A stretch of 64,000 nt of DNA, taken from positions 1,054,001-1,118,000 of the forward strand of contig CP137330.1 of the NCBI GenBank assembly GCA_033182465.1, given 5' to 3'. This document shows, piece by piece, positions 1-11,495 of the stretch. The number at the start of each line of letters is the position of its first letter. Within the stretch, counting starts at the first letter, position 1. Made by a program: the position numbers and the translations under genes. This DNA is from Sanghuangporus weigelae. Lineage: Eukaryota; Basidiomycota; Agaricomycetes; Hymenochaetales; Hymenochaetaceae. The notes beneath the pieces are model-generated. The model was not told the DNA's origin. It searched no databases and worked only from the letters and a program-made list of their open reading frames with translations.

Positions 1-1117
1 CTTGTCTCTGTTACTTCATGAGGCAAAAGGCGCACTCCGCTCCGTGGCAGCGGCATCGCTGGCAGTTGTGAGAAACGGTGAGCCTTACTCCACCACCCCT
101 TTGTTCTTGCCGTCCTATTTTTCTCAGACCAACAATATCTGTAGGCCTCTCGCGTGTTCCAGGGCTACAATTAGACCTGCCGAGGGACAGTTCAGCGCCG
201 ACATTGAGCGAGTCTTTTCCAGGCAGGTACACATTCCATTAAGGCTTCTCTCCGAAGGTCATTGTGACACTGCACTAACCCCAGTATCCGATCGTGGCAG
301 CTACGGATGAAGAAACGGTACCTAGCACCTGACAGCGGAGCAAATCGCATCACGTATGTCGCGTTCCCACCTGCGTAGCCAAGCCTTCTTGCACAGGTCT
401 TTCACGAGCCACTGTTCTGGTAGACATTCCAGGCTTTGTCATTCCACTTGTTCTCGGTGGGTTTAGTGAATACTTTGGAGCTGTAGCAAGAGTTGTCCGG
501 TCCCATCGTTATCTTTCCGATAGGTCGTCCTGGCGAGTTCAGGTCTTTTGTTCTCAGATCTGACCCAACGGTAGAGCAAACTCACCGTGTGCCGCCTCAC
601 TGTGTGCCGCGAGCTGATAACATGCTTCTCCGAACCAGAAGCCTTAGCCCATCCACACGAATCGTCGGGATGCATACTGTCGATAACCTTGGACGACTGT
701 TATCCTTGCTGAGATCATAAAGAAAAATAATGTCGCCACGCGGAAGAAATTGGTACTCACGTCGAGGCGGGTTCAATCGAGTCTCGGACCCGGAGCCACA
801 TTCCGCCGTCAAAGATAGCCGCGTTGATCTTTGACAGTTGCTCCCGGGTCAAACTTGCTCGTGCGTTAGAAAGTGGTGGTGCTCTTGATGGATTATCAGG
901 GCGTGGACTTCGGCGGCCCTGATTCCAGAGTTCGGAACGTCTGGACCACAAGTACCTTTTTTTTGTACTAGTATTTCCCGCGGTATCAAACACTAGGTCT
1001 TGATGCTTGTGCTCAACCTATCTCCGATAAAAATAATTATCGACACCTATGGTGTAGTATTAAAGGACACTCCGTTGGAACTGGGGGAAATCAGTACCTC
1101 GTCTCAGAACTTCAGAC
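1..1117. other. No supported gene (left edge to first gene)
   Basis: Several short overlapping ORFs lie on both strands, none with a recognisable domain or a convincing exon chain. A minus-strand stretch near 757-993 is open for 78 codons and ends at a GT-AG-like donor, so it might be an exon of a gene, but nothing else joins to it. The last part upstream of 1118 must carry the promoter and 5' UTR of the next gene. Confidence 0.4.
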
Positions 1118-2994
1118 ATGGCTTCTACTACGACTGCTTATGCCCCTTCTTCTTCCCCCCCCTCCTCCTCATCAGCCTGTTCTTCCTTCGAGAAGCTCAA
1201 ATCTGCCGACATTACCGTCGCCGAGAAAGAATGCGACTCTCAGTCGGTCACTGTTGATGACCAACACCCCGTATCGTCTTCCGTCGAGAAGGGCTACGCT
1301 TCCAACGACTGGGAAGACTACAAAGACGACTCGCTTCCAGACAAGACGAATGATCGTTATCTGCGCAACTTGCGTTTCCAGATCTTTGTCATCTACCGAC
1401 GGCTCTTTGGAGTTGTCTTCATCACGAATATGGCTGTATTCATCACGACGGCAATAAAAGGCGACTTCAACGCTATGACACTTGGTCAAATCGTCATTGC
1501 GAATATATTCGTCTCGGTACTTATTCGCTTGGAACATGTCGTCAACATCTTGTTCGCCATCTTCTGCTCGGTCCCTCCTTCGTATGTATTCATCTCTATC
1601 CTTTCCTTCAAATGAATTCAAATATCTGATATCCATGTCTTATAGCTGGCCCCTTTGGATCCGTTGCTTCGCTGCGAGAATTTACAGCCTCGGAGGAAGT
1701 AAGCACATCACTGTTTCGCCACAATCTTGCGCCCGTTGACTTTTCCTCAGTTCACTCAGGCTGCGCAGTATCCGCTACCATCTGGCTCGTATTCTTTGCG
1801 GCACAAGCCACTCATGAAAAGATTACTGGTGGCAAGGTGTGCAGTGCATTTTTTGTCTCTTTTCTATGGTCTCCCCTGACTCTTCCCTACCAGACTAGTG
1901 TCGCGACTGTGACGATCACATATATCATACTTTTGCTCCTTCTCACGATGATAGGTTTTGCTTACCCGAAAGTTCGATCAGTGGCCCATGATCGCTTCGA
2001 GAGGACACACCGTTTCATGGGTTGGACCGCCGTGGGACTCGTTTGGGCTCTGGTAAGTTACCGCTTGCACTGATTTCTGCTTCCGGTTATATCTTACTTT
2101 AATTCGTCTTTGATAGATTGTTCTTCTCACAAATGACTATCGGGAGCCGAGTCAATCACTGGGCCGTGCATTGACACTTTCTCCACCATTCTGGCTTGTC
2201 GTCGTCTTGACCCTTTCGATTATTGCTCCCTGGACCCACCTGCGCAAACATACTGTTGACTCGCAGGCCTTATCTGAGCACGCACTCAGGATCAATTTTA
2301 ACTACGGAAGTCAGTGCCCTTTCTCAGGCTCTATTTTTGGCTTTCTTGCTTAACTCAATTCTTCCGCAGCCTACGCTGTTCCGGGCTCCTTTATCCGAAT
2401 CTCCGACAGCCCCCTCCTTGAATGGCACTCCTTTGCCACGATGGCGGAGCCTAACAAGCCAGGCCAATACTCCGTCATCATCTCTCGTGCAGGAGACTGG
2501 ACGAGGAGGATGATTGAGAACCCTCCCAAGGAGATCTGGGTACGCGGTGTGCCAACATGTGGAGTCATGCGCATCGCGCCCATGTTCAGGCGCCTTGTTC
2601 TGGTGGCGACTGGGAGTGGCATTGCGCCCATAGCTCCACACGTTTTGGCGAGGATGATGCCGATTCGCTTGCTTTGGGTATCTATGACTGTTCGCGAGAC
2701 TTTTGGTGATGCACTTGTGGATGCGCTTCTTGAGGCTGAGCCTGGTGCTGTATTATACGGTACGTACCTTATCATTCATCATTTCCCATCCTTCGCTTTA
2801 AAACTGATACATTTCCCCCCTCAGATACTCGCAAGCACGGTCGACCAGACATGGTGAAGCTCGCTCATCGCATGTACAAGGACTTTGATGCAGAAGCCGT
2901 CTGTATCATATCCAACCAGAAATTGACACAGAAAGTCGTGTACGGACTCATGAGTCGCGGCATTCCCGCCTTTGGTGCTATATGGGATTCCTAA
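1118..2994 (+). CDS. TmpA-like integral membrane protein with ferredoxin-reductase-like C-terminus
   Basis: Seven exons (1118-1581, 1646-1698, 1751-1836, 1894-2052, 2117-2309, 2370-2759, 2825-2994) join in frame to 504 aa. The N-terminal ~75 residues are Ser/Pro-rich and polar. A block of hydrophobic segments follows (for example FGVVFITNMAVFITTAI, then TYIILLLLLTMIGFAY), with a conserved-looking SVAHDRFERTHRFMGW. The soluble C-terminal part has VLVATGSGIAPIAPHV, which resembles the NAD(P)-binding glycine motif of ferredoxin-NADP reductase-type folds, and ends near FGAIWDS. This architecture matches the fungal family of Aspergillus TmpA, a transmembrane protein related to the C-terminus of NRPS-like adenylate-forming enzymes and tied to conidiation signalling. 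The family call is from memory of its motifs. No heme-ligand pattern of ferric reductases was established, so electron transport is only inferred. Confidence 0.8.
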
Positions 2995-4254
2995 TTTATT
3001 TCACACTTTCTCCATGCACATATTGCCCTATCATTTAGAACCTTATTTCTCTCCCCAGGCGGGGTTCCTTCTTGTATTTTTTTCGTTCTAAAGCCCCGTC
3101 TCAAGGGTTGTTTTGATGAAACTAAAGGACGCTCATAGATCATTGAATACTAGTGTAGAAGCGGGATTATTCGTGAACCTAGAAGGGTCATAGATTCCGT
3201 TTGTAGAGTCAGTAGAGATAGATGAAGAAGCATAGAAAAGAGGAGAACAAAGAGCGCGGAAATAAATCATCCATTTTCGAATCAATTCATTCTTCATGCA
3301 GAGTTTTGAGTTTTGAGCTTCTATTTAATCTGTGGTCAAGAGAGATGGTGGATATCATGTGAAAATTATTTGTTCCTGCATCACTGCGCTGTTCTCTATC
3401 ATGCCGTATTTCGCGCTCAAGTTTAAATTATAGGGTCATCACCGGAGCTCTCATCTCAGTATGTCATGAAACTTATCTTCTCGCAGGGATGCTTGTGTCC
3501 GAGGAGTCTCGTTACTACTCGCTATTCACTATTCATTCGTTTAAGTATCCCTGATACACGGAGCGTGAGTGTATATACTTGATACACGAGATATACCATG
3601 TAAGATCCGATACGAATTTTGGAGCGGGTAAGAGCGAAAGAATAGGATCATGATGAAACAGTGCATTTAATGTGAGCCAAATAGAGTTTTATGCCTTCAA
3701 AGCGCTACAGCACTGCTACACCTGGGCAAGAAGACTACATCCAGAAACAAAAGATAAGAAGACCGTGAGATATTGAGTTATGTATCTAACACAATTTGCA
3801 AGACATAACAAAGATCTGAAACAGTGTAGTTAGGAACAGAACCCAAAAAGCTAGTTTGGAGCGTTTATGATACATTGCAGAGCAGAGAAGGAATGCGAGG
3901 AAAGGACCGGACTGAGAAAATAAGAGCGATGACAAGGGCTGACTCGGCGATGACGAATCACGAAAAAAGGCGAGTGAAACAATCTGAAGTACGTGAGCGC
4001 TAGGGGACAAATCTTGGTGAACGTGCACTGGAAATGAGAGCATTGATAACAAGGAGACGTGCAACTGCGAAAGAGAGTATGCAGATAAGGAACGTGTAAG
4101 AATGTTGTTTCTACGGGAAGTGTTACCCAGAATTCCTTGCTACGTATGTAGATGTATAGAAGAATAAACACGGCTAGTTACGTCTATGTCGGCGGAATAA
4201 GTGAGCCATCAAAAGCTCGGGGGCTTGAGAAATGGGCATGACTTACAAGGAGTG
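2995..4254. other. Intergenic region between convergent genes
   Basis: This AT-richer stretch lies between the ends of the TmpA-like gene (+) and Dcp1 (-). It should hold both 3' UTRs and terminators. Small minus-strand ORFs at 3786-4171 are low in codon bias and have no family resemblance. Nothing else was recognised. Confidence 0.5.
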
Positions 4255-6565
4255 TTAGATGGAGCTAGCAACAGTGTCCTGGTACGCCTGGTACAACTTG
4301 TCGACAAATTTACTGTCCGTCTGTATATAGGTATAATTAGAATATCTCAAACGAGGGCCTATTCTCGAGAACTTACATGGATGAGAGTCAAAACTTCGCG
4401 TACGAACGCATTTCTACTGAGAGTCTGGCCGTCCGATGTCAGAAGGTTGGAGGCTACGAGGGCGGAGCGCAACGACCGCCCCACCACGTCTTGCCGCGCA
4501 TCCGTCGGCGTAACGATCTGAGGGACATTTGTGGGCGATTTCACTCCATTCTTCTCACGTGGTCCCTTCACGTTGGCACCTTTATCATCAGCAGAGGATC
4601 GAGGACCTTTTGCGTGGACACCATTCGGCATAACGGATGTTCCGTTTACCTTCACTTTCTCCTTAAACTTGGTTTCCCTTCCACGAGCTGGACTCTGAGC
4701 TTTCGCTTCGAATGCACACATGTCATCCAAGGCACCGATCTCGCTGAAGTCCAACTCAACTACCTCGTTGCTGTCTCCTGCGACGCTCATAGGTTCCGCA
4801 GATGAAGACTCGCCACTCGGCCAGAGTTCCACACCTGACTGAAACGGAATCCGTACAGTCGATGGTGCAGAGACGGTATGTGACGCCTGATTTGGCTGCA
4901 CTGGACCTTTCTTGTTCATAGTAGGTGTCGCACCTGCTGATACAGTATGCGTCACACCTGGTGGTGATTTGACCGAAGGAGATGTATGACCGAGTTGCTC
5001 GGTCCGAGCACGGGGGGTAGCATCTCCTTTCAATGAGCCCGTCGAGGTATTGCCTCCTGCGCTCAAGAACGTCGTCCGAACTCCTGGTAAGAGTCTCTCC
5101 AGAATACTTTCACTCGTTTGCATGTCCGGATCAACGTTCGTCGATGCTTCCGATGTCCCTCCATCATCTTCGCCGAAGTCTGCAACGTATCCACGCTCTT
5201 TACTTCGGCGAGCACCAGTAGAACTGGGAGACCGAGGATGGTCCACGTATGAAGCCGAAGTCGAGGAACGAGAAGCACTCCGACTGTCTGAGCTTGGGAG
5301 GCCCATCAGCTCGTCAATGACGTCCGTCGTGAGTATCTGGGGTAACCCTGCAGCGCTTGGCTTAGGCGAGAGAATCTCCATGTTCTCAGGAGGGGACGAT
5401 ACTGACGGTGCTAGTCCCAGTTGTTGCAGAGTTAACTTCTGTCCTGTAGCGCTTGGTTGGTTGGGAGGAGTAACAACAGACGCGAACATAGAATCTAGGA
5501 GTGCCTTCCCGGATAACGGTAGTTGCGCAGGAGGAGGAGCGGGAGGAGTAGAGTCTGGAGGCGGAGCTTCGCTCACCGCGAGCTTGGAGAATAACTGGTC
5601 GAGTTCCGACAAATTTGATTGGACCGATGGCAAAGACTCTGAGCTAGGTATGTCATTTTGTCTTCTCTCGTTATTAGCATCCTCCGCCTGAGCTTTAGCT
5701 TTAGCCGTCTGAACCGTCCTTATAATCTTCTCCCTCATCCCGTCAGGCAAATCTCTTAGGAAATCATGTTTTACCTCGTCCCGATTGCCACCAGCTACGT
5801 AATTTTGTTGTGGAACAATTCTGTCCGGGCCATAGCGAAATTCGTCTGGGTATCGTTCACCTCGTCGAATGTACGCTGCTAGGCGCGTCATCATATCTCC
5901 TAACGTCTCTCTCGCGTCGGAGGCCAATGTCCAGAAGCCCGTTGTTTTGTCCTCGTCGCCCATAGCGTTCTGTGACGTCGGCGATAGGGTGCTTATCCAG
6001 ACAGCTTCGCCTACCACCTCAAAGAGATCATCATGTAATAGATAACGAATGTAGTCATTCATACCCTGACGGTTCAGGATAAATAGGCCGTATCGAGGCT
6101 CAATGTCTCTGCATGGTCCATTAGGACAGGATACCGGATAAGATGCAGAGACAGACGGTACCTCTCGAAGAAAAATAAGGTGCCTTCATAACCCGCCCGT
6201 TCCATATTCATGTCATCAACCATGTAGTATACCGTTACATGAGCAAACTGATCAAAAATTGAGACGATGTGAGAGTCCCGGCGACGCAAGACACGCAGGT
6301 TCTTGTAGTATCGCTCTGCAGGGGTCATACCAACATCCCCTCTTGGCTCTGGCGTCCGTGTGGATTTCCCAATTTCTCCGTCATCTTTAGCTATTCTTAC
6401 TGCTTTTGCTGGTGTCGCCGTCGGCGAATATGCCACCTGCGACGAGCCACGCCGAGGGCGTTGCTGTTGTTGCTGGTACTTCTTCGGTGACGGTTTCGGC
6501 GATGCGTTGGTCGCCTTGGGGCGCTGATTTGCGCTAGAAGATGCTCGCGATCGATTTTGAGCCAT
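4255..6565 (-). CDS. DCP1: mRNA-decapping enzyme subunit 1 (Dcp1)
   Basis: Three exons on the minus strand (6565-6162, 6108-4377, 4320-4255) give 733 aa. Dcp1 activates the Dcp2 decapping enzyme in cytoplasmic 5'-3' mRNA decay and P-bodies. The EVH1-like fold is visible from about residue 85: YYKNLRVLRRRDSHIVSIFD, then VTVYYMVDD, EGTLFFFER, and across the first intron RYGLFILNRQGMNDY. A long disordered Ser/Pro-rich middle follows. The third exon is needed: it completes the C-terminal trimerisation helix (FVREVLTLIH joined to TDSKFVDKLYQAYQDT), so stopping at the in-frame stop at 4359 would truncate the protein. The protein is much longer than yeast Dcp1 (about 230 aa), as is usual for filamentous fungi and animals. 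The N-terminus has a short poly-Gln run. Confidence 0.93.
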
Positions 6566-7322
6566 GTCTGGTAGACAGTGCTATGCTCGTTGCCGTCGTC
6601 GACGTCGTCGTTGATAATGGTCGCGTGCAAGGATGAAATGCGTACTCCTCGCATTCACTGGTCTGTGGGTGATGGTCCCGGTTCATCTGCCCGATAGGGA
6701 CAAATCCCGGATCCGGATCATCTCGAAGTAATTCCGGACCGAGTCTTTGCTACTTACCGGCCCGAAAAGGCAAGCAATTACTTCTCGTTCTCTCAAGGTC
6801 GCATTTCTTAAAATCGGTCGTAATTGTTTCTCGCGTGAATACTGTTATATTAAATTCCATATCTAACTTCATGGCCACAATATCCTCAGGAGCTTAGTCG
6901 GTTCCTGCCCGACCCTCCCAACTGTCTTGTCTGGTGGTAGTGCTGAGCTCGTAGCATGAGATTATCCTTCTCTGATTCCTTATGCTGTCTTTATCGCTAC
7001 TGTCGTTACCTCTTTCACATTCTGAAGCCACTTCGTAGCGTCCTTGGTCCCTCGTATATTATTCCACGGGGCCACTTATGACCACTAGGGAGTAAAATTT
7101 CGTTGCATCCTAGAAAACTGTTACTCACATCACATCCGCGTTTTGATACAGGCGTGGTTAGAACTTTCTCTGCTGGTAATTGAAAGGCATGCCTGCCACG
7201 GGTCAACTACAGAGCATTCTAGAGGCAAGGGAAATCTCATCGAGACTCGAATATTGCTACTGCGATCTCTGGGACGATAAACGCTAATTGCCTTATATTT
7301 GTGCGAGCTTCAAATCTAATCG
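6566..7322. other. Upstream region of Dcp1, no gene seen
   Basis: This holds the 5' flank of the minus-strand Dcp1 gene. A GTC/GAC-rich short repeat lies at about 6594-6616. Only small unsupported ORFs were found. Confidence 0.4.
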
Positions 7323-7742
7323 TCACTCAGAGCCGTGAAGCTTAGGAGGTTGCATGCCTGATCGCGTTGTGCATCCTTGCGGTTTCGGGACAGGGCACCA
7401 AGAAGCATTTTCTCTTACGTACACATGAGCAAAGAAACTACGAGTATGGTATACTATCATAGACCCATACAACGTGAACTCCTTTTCGTGATTCGGATTA
7501 ACTGGTAACTTGGCGCGCGTCGGTCTTAGCCTTCGGCTTCTTCTTCCCAGGACTACTGGCTTTCTGGTTCGCTTTGTTACCACTTTTTTTGGGAAGAGCC
7601 GAGTCACGGTACTCATTGCAGTAGTTAGAAACTTCCTGAAGCCTTTCGTTCGTCCGGAAAAGCTCTTCTTTCGGCCAGAAGAGCCCTCGTACTCGGCTTC
7701 GTCGTTTCGTAGAACAGGATAATCATTATCAGTGAAATCCAC
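7323..7742 (-). CDS. Possible small basic protein, unrecognised
   Basis: A single 139-codon ORF encodes a strongly basic middle (RKKSFSGRTKGFRKFL and KRTRKPVVLGRRSRRLR). It has no signal peptide, membrane segment or known domain. It lies alone between the Dcp1 promoter region and a pseudogene, and shows no intron. The length and the clustered Lys/Arg are more than expected for a random ORF of this base composition, but it could still be spurious. No function is proposed. Confidence 0.25.
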   Translation of the reverse strand: MDFTDNDYPVLRNDEAEYEGSSGRKKSFSGRTKGFRKFLTTAMSTVTRLFPKKVVTKRTRKPVVLGRRSRRLRPTRAKLPVNPNHEKEFTLYGSMIVYHTRSFFAHVYVRENASWCPVPKPQGCTTRSGMQPPKLHGSE

Positions 7743-8107
7743 CCTAGATCCCCCAAAAACACGAAATCAGTCGGGTCAATAGTTAGTCGGGTCATTAGTT
7801 AGGTCAAGGTAGTTATGATTGTATTCCAACAGGCGCGATCTCTCTTTTCCTGGCATAGTAAGTATCAGAACGGGGTTGCGAAGTTGTAATATTTCAGAGC
7901 CCTCCGCGGGCCCGCAACATATACTGATTTCATGTCTTGTACTATATATACACCTCAGACTGAAAGCAATGCTAATCAATGACTTTGCTTGCTTCGATTT
8001 TACGGCATGTCCACTCGCACATTCTCGATTTTCAAGTAGGATAACAAATAAATGTTGATAGACGATCAAGCTTCATGTAATCACTTTATTACAAGGTGAG
8101 TTTACAG

Positions 8108-8420
8108 TCAAGCTCCTTGCTGCACGAGATTAACCCATCTCTCGGTTCTTAGACCCTCTTCCTCCTGTCTCTCAATCTCAGTACAGCTTCGCGAATCCCG
8201 GCGGCACCTCTGTTAAACTTGAACTCCTTCCCATCCAAGTCATTCATTAGATGTCTGTACACTTTGTCAGCGAGGAACGGTCCATTCTTATCAAGCAACT
8301 GCCACATCGTACTTATGTACCCACGACACTCTGGAATCCGCAGAACTATATAGACGCCGCGAGATGAAGACCTTCGTCGAAGGTCAGGTCATGCTAAGCG
8401 CTTGCTCTGTGGTATGGCTT
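8108..8420 (-). pseudogene. Degenerate C-terminal fragment of a CHAT-domain protein
   Basis: Read on the minus strand in shifting frames, this stretch spells the end of a CHAT (caspase-HetF-associated) domain. It reads DEGLHLAAS, then an in-frame stop, then FCGFQSVVGT and another stop. In the next frame comes STMWQLLDKNGPFLADKVYR with REAVLRLRDRRKR, and after a further shift ERWVNLVQQGA and a stop near 8108. Agaricomycete TPR-CHAT proteins carry the same order (HLAAG, FRSVIGTMW, DGP.VA..FY, RW..F). At least two stops and two frameshifts make it non-functional. It is probably a relic of a multicopy family. The upstream protein was not traced. Confidence 0.6.
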
Positions 8421-9085
8421 ATGGCCTATACCATACACCTCAGGCTGAAAGCGATGTCTAGTTGATAAATTTGCTCCTCCAGCGATCAAGATGGCCGCGA
8501 GGACGAGAGTCAAGTAGGTATTGGTCGAGGATAATCGTTAAGTCAAGATCTTCTCTATTACCTGACTGCTCGAGACGTCCCATAGTGTATATCACTAGAC
8601 CAAGGATCACTTTCAACACACCAGTGTCGTCTCTCTCATCCTAAAGCTGATTGCCGATCGACTCCAATTCCTTGTACAACACAAGAATGTTAAACTTGTA
8701 TGTCGTCACGTCATGATGAAGTTGAAGGTTTTACCGAAGAGGAATGAACTTGAGTGAGTTGATGGTCGTATGATGGAAACTTAAAGCACTCTTTGCCTCA
8801 CTTCGGTTTTTTAGAACGGCGCCTCGGTGATCGCCGATTTCTGTCGTTAAAATCCCAACAAAATATCTCAGAAAGGAGGTCTCCGTGAATACCAAAATCA
8901 TATCTTTACAGACGCAAAAAAGGGAACACATAAATGTGTTACAGAATCAATAAGCCCCAAACAAAGGAACGGTCCCATACATTGTAAGAAGCATCCCAGT
9001 TGAAGTATACTTATAGATGTATTTATCAGGAAGAAAGCCACATTGATTCAACTCGGGAGTGCGTCAGTATTCGCGCGCCTCAAAT
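8421..9085. other. Intergenic, possibly older CHAT-gene debris
   Basis: The segment CACCTCAG[AG]CTGAAAGC appears at about 7946 and again at about 8437, so a short block is duplicated either side of the CHAT relic. The minus strand has scattered helical-looking fragments (for example near 8640-8700, FNILVLYKELESIGNQL) that could be remnants of the same pseudogene. No intact ORF was found. Confidence 0.3.
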
Positions 9086-10440
9086 TCAAGGCTTCTCAGG
9101 GTAAGCGGTTGGTGTATGTTTTGGCATGGGCGGTTGCTGAATGGCCGCTGCACCGATGAACGTGCGCTCTTCCAGCTCGAGCTCGCGTGATGCTTGGGTC
9201 AACTCGCACGGCGTGCAGCACCAGGCCAACATGCAATCGCCGCAGCCGTCTCCGCGAATGCGATAGCGTTGGCGAACGGACTGCCTTTGGCCGATCTGTG
9301 ATCAAATTTAGTGGCTAATACAGTCGTTGATGAGAAGAAAGCATACCTGAAGAACCCAACCGGCGGACAAGCAGGAAGTGAGCAAACAGTGAAGGAAGCA
9401 GTCCCCTCCGCATGAGTCTCCGCCGTCCGGATGAGGAGTACCGCGCGACTCGAGATGGTTGTAGCGAGTCTGGATCTGCGAGTATAACATGCATGGACAA
9501 CACCAACCGAAGAAGCCTTGAACCAGACAAACCAGTGATTAGACATCAATCCGGAACGTCAAAAGAAAAATGGAGCGCACAGGTTCCACAGTCATCAAAG
9601 CACTCAGAGCATCCGTGACTCCATTCGCGCTCCCCATTACCATCACGAGGGACACCCTTGACGTTCCGAATATCCATTCCAGGAGCCGGAGCTGGCTGCA
9701 TGGTCTGTACAGCACGCGCGCTTGGCATCGGTTGTTGCATCTGAGGCGGAGGCGACATTTGCGGTTGTGGTTGACCATATGGCTGAGGCTGCTGGCCAGG
9801 GTGTCCGTATGCTGGCGCGGGCGGCATGATATTAGAAGAATTGTAGTTGGGATCGAAATTGCCTTGCTGCATGTTTGCTTTTTCTGATAAGGGAGATGCG
9901 TAAGGTGGTGCAGAGGACTTTTCCGAAGGAGACAATGGTGAAACGTTGGTTGCCTGCGACTGAGTCGTTGCAACTTGTGTTCTCAAAGGAGGAGTGGGGT
10001 TCGGTTGCTGCGGAGCGTAGAAGAGGGCAGACGATGATGTCTGGGACGGCAAACCAAAGGGGGTCTGGGAGTCCTGGGTCAATCTGTCAAACCTGCAGTG
10101 TTTTAATACGAGTATCAATGAGTTTAATCAGGAGGCGATGAATATCTTTGGACTTACTGGCGCTGAGTGCTAGGACCCTTGCCGTCCTGATGCGCCGGAG
10201 CGGCAACTGTAAAGACCTCGCGTGGCGGCTGTCAAAAATTAAATTCAGTCAGCCCAGAGATCTCAACGGAGAATGAACAAGAAGGCTCTCGAGCGCGCCC
10301 GGAAAGAAATTTTGGCGTCGTGGGGCGGAAGTCAACTGTGTCTCGGAAGCTGGTGCCAATGAAGTCGAAAACATCGGAAGAAGAAATGTCTCTGTCTCTC
10401 TTCTCCCAAAAGTGTATGCTGAAGAGAGCCTCACAGTCAT
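9086..10440 (-). CDS. PLAC8 family cysteine-rich protein
   Basis: Four well-supported exons (10228-10158, 10092-9581, 9516-9347, 9295-9086) code for about 320 residues. A tiny first exon ATG-ACT at 10440-10435 with a GTGAGG donor would supply the start in phase, but it needs a 206-bp intron, so the 5' end is uncertain. The N-terminal half is Pro/Gln-rich and disordered (PPQMQQPMPSARAVQTMQPA). The C-terminal half is the PLAC8 domain: EWSHGCSECFDDCGTC, FFGWCCPCMLYSQI, then GGDCFLHCLLTSC and RGDGCGDCMLAWCCTPCEL. PLAC8 proteins sit at membranes, and their roles in fungi are poorly defined; fruit-weight, cadmium-resistance and Ama1-associated members are known elsewhere. The last exon ends with a charged tail and ..TAYPEKP. 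Confidence 0.85.
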
Positions 10441-11495
10441 AATCGGTCTCGGAAACGATCAATGTTCCGGATCAATCAATATCATGAAACGAGATGAGCT
10501 TTCAAGGTTGCCTCGTTGCTGTCGTTGGGCGCAGGATTAGATCACAGAACAGAGAAGATGGAGTACAACAGCGACGAGATCAAAGCTGAGAGGGCGCTGT
10601 TCATATACGCTAGCCATTGCCGCGCTTGCACGTGTCGGCCGTCAAGCGAATGAGATGTAGTGAGGGTTTTGCTCGGCTCGCGCCCAAAGGATTGCGCATC
10701 ACGGATCACAGATTCGCTGTCAAGTATCCGCATCATCGCCACTCTTGGCCCTTCTTAGCGGTACTTGCAGTGTATTATTATTTATCGAAGGCGATCTGGA
10801 TAACTGGCTGCTGTAGCTGGAGGCGCTGCTCGCGATGGTTGAAAAAGTTGGTTGAAGTGCCGGATATGGAAATTTTCGATATGACCGACTCGTTGTCAGC
10901 TCATGTTGGAATTTCCGAACCACTCTAAAACGTAGCAAACGACAAGCCATCACAGCTCATGCTATCGTGGACCATATCTAAGTACCTCAGGGGGGATTTT
11001 TCGTTCAATTCGCTCTCGCTCAGCTGGTTTGATCACAGATCATCTTCCTTTCCGATGGCCGATGGAAAGGAAGTATCGTGATTAGGGTAGGTCATTCCTC
11101 ACGTGCGTTCTGACTTTTCTTTCTCACTTACCGCAGGGCAGCACAGGCTGAGCACAACACCACCTGGCATATGTGGACGACTTGGTAATAGCTAGAATCC
11201 TAATCCAATACGGTCCTCGAGTGTTAGATCAGTGCTTGTTCGCGGCGCGTCGGGGTGTGGACTCGTCACTAGATTTGCTAGAGTCCCAACGTTCAAGTCT
11301 TCCAGGAAGCCAAGCGCAACTTGAAGTGGCTTGAAATGTTTTGTGAATCGACGATAGGAGAGGCGACCGCGGGTTGTCAGTTGTTCTTCGATGGCGCTAC
11401 GGCAGAATTATGAACGGTCCGCTCGGGCCGAAGGAATTTCTACTGCAGCGTATAAGGATGGAAATACCGAAGTCACCAGTTGGTCGTGGACCGTC
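10441..11495. other. Divergent upstream region between the PLAC8 and DUF2264 genes
   Basis: The two flanking genes are transcribed away from each other, so this ~1 kb must hold both promoters. An in-frame upstream ATG for the DUF2264 gene exists at 11391 but is unlikely to be used (see that gene). Nothing else was recognised. Confidence 0.4.

Noticed and set aside
3786-4171. Minus-strand ORFs of 92 and 106 codons
   Set aside because: They overlap each other in different frames, are rich in random hydrophobic and Ser runs, and lie in the 3' region of Dcp1.
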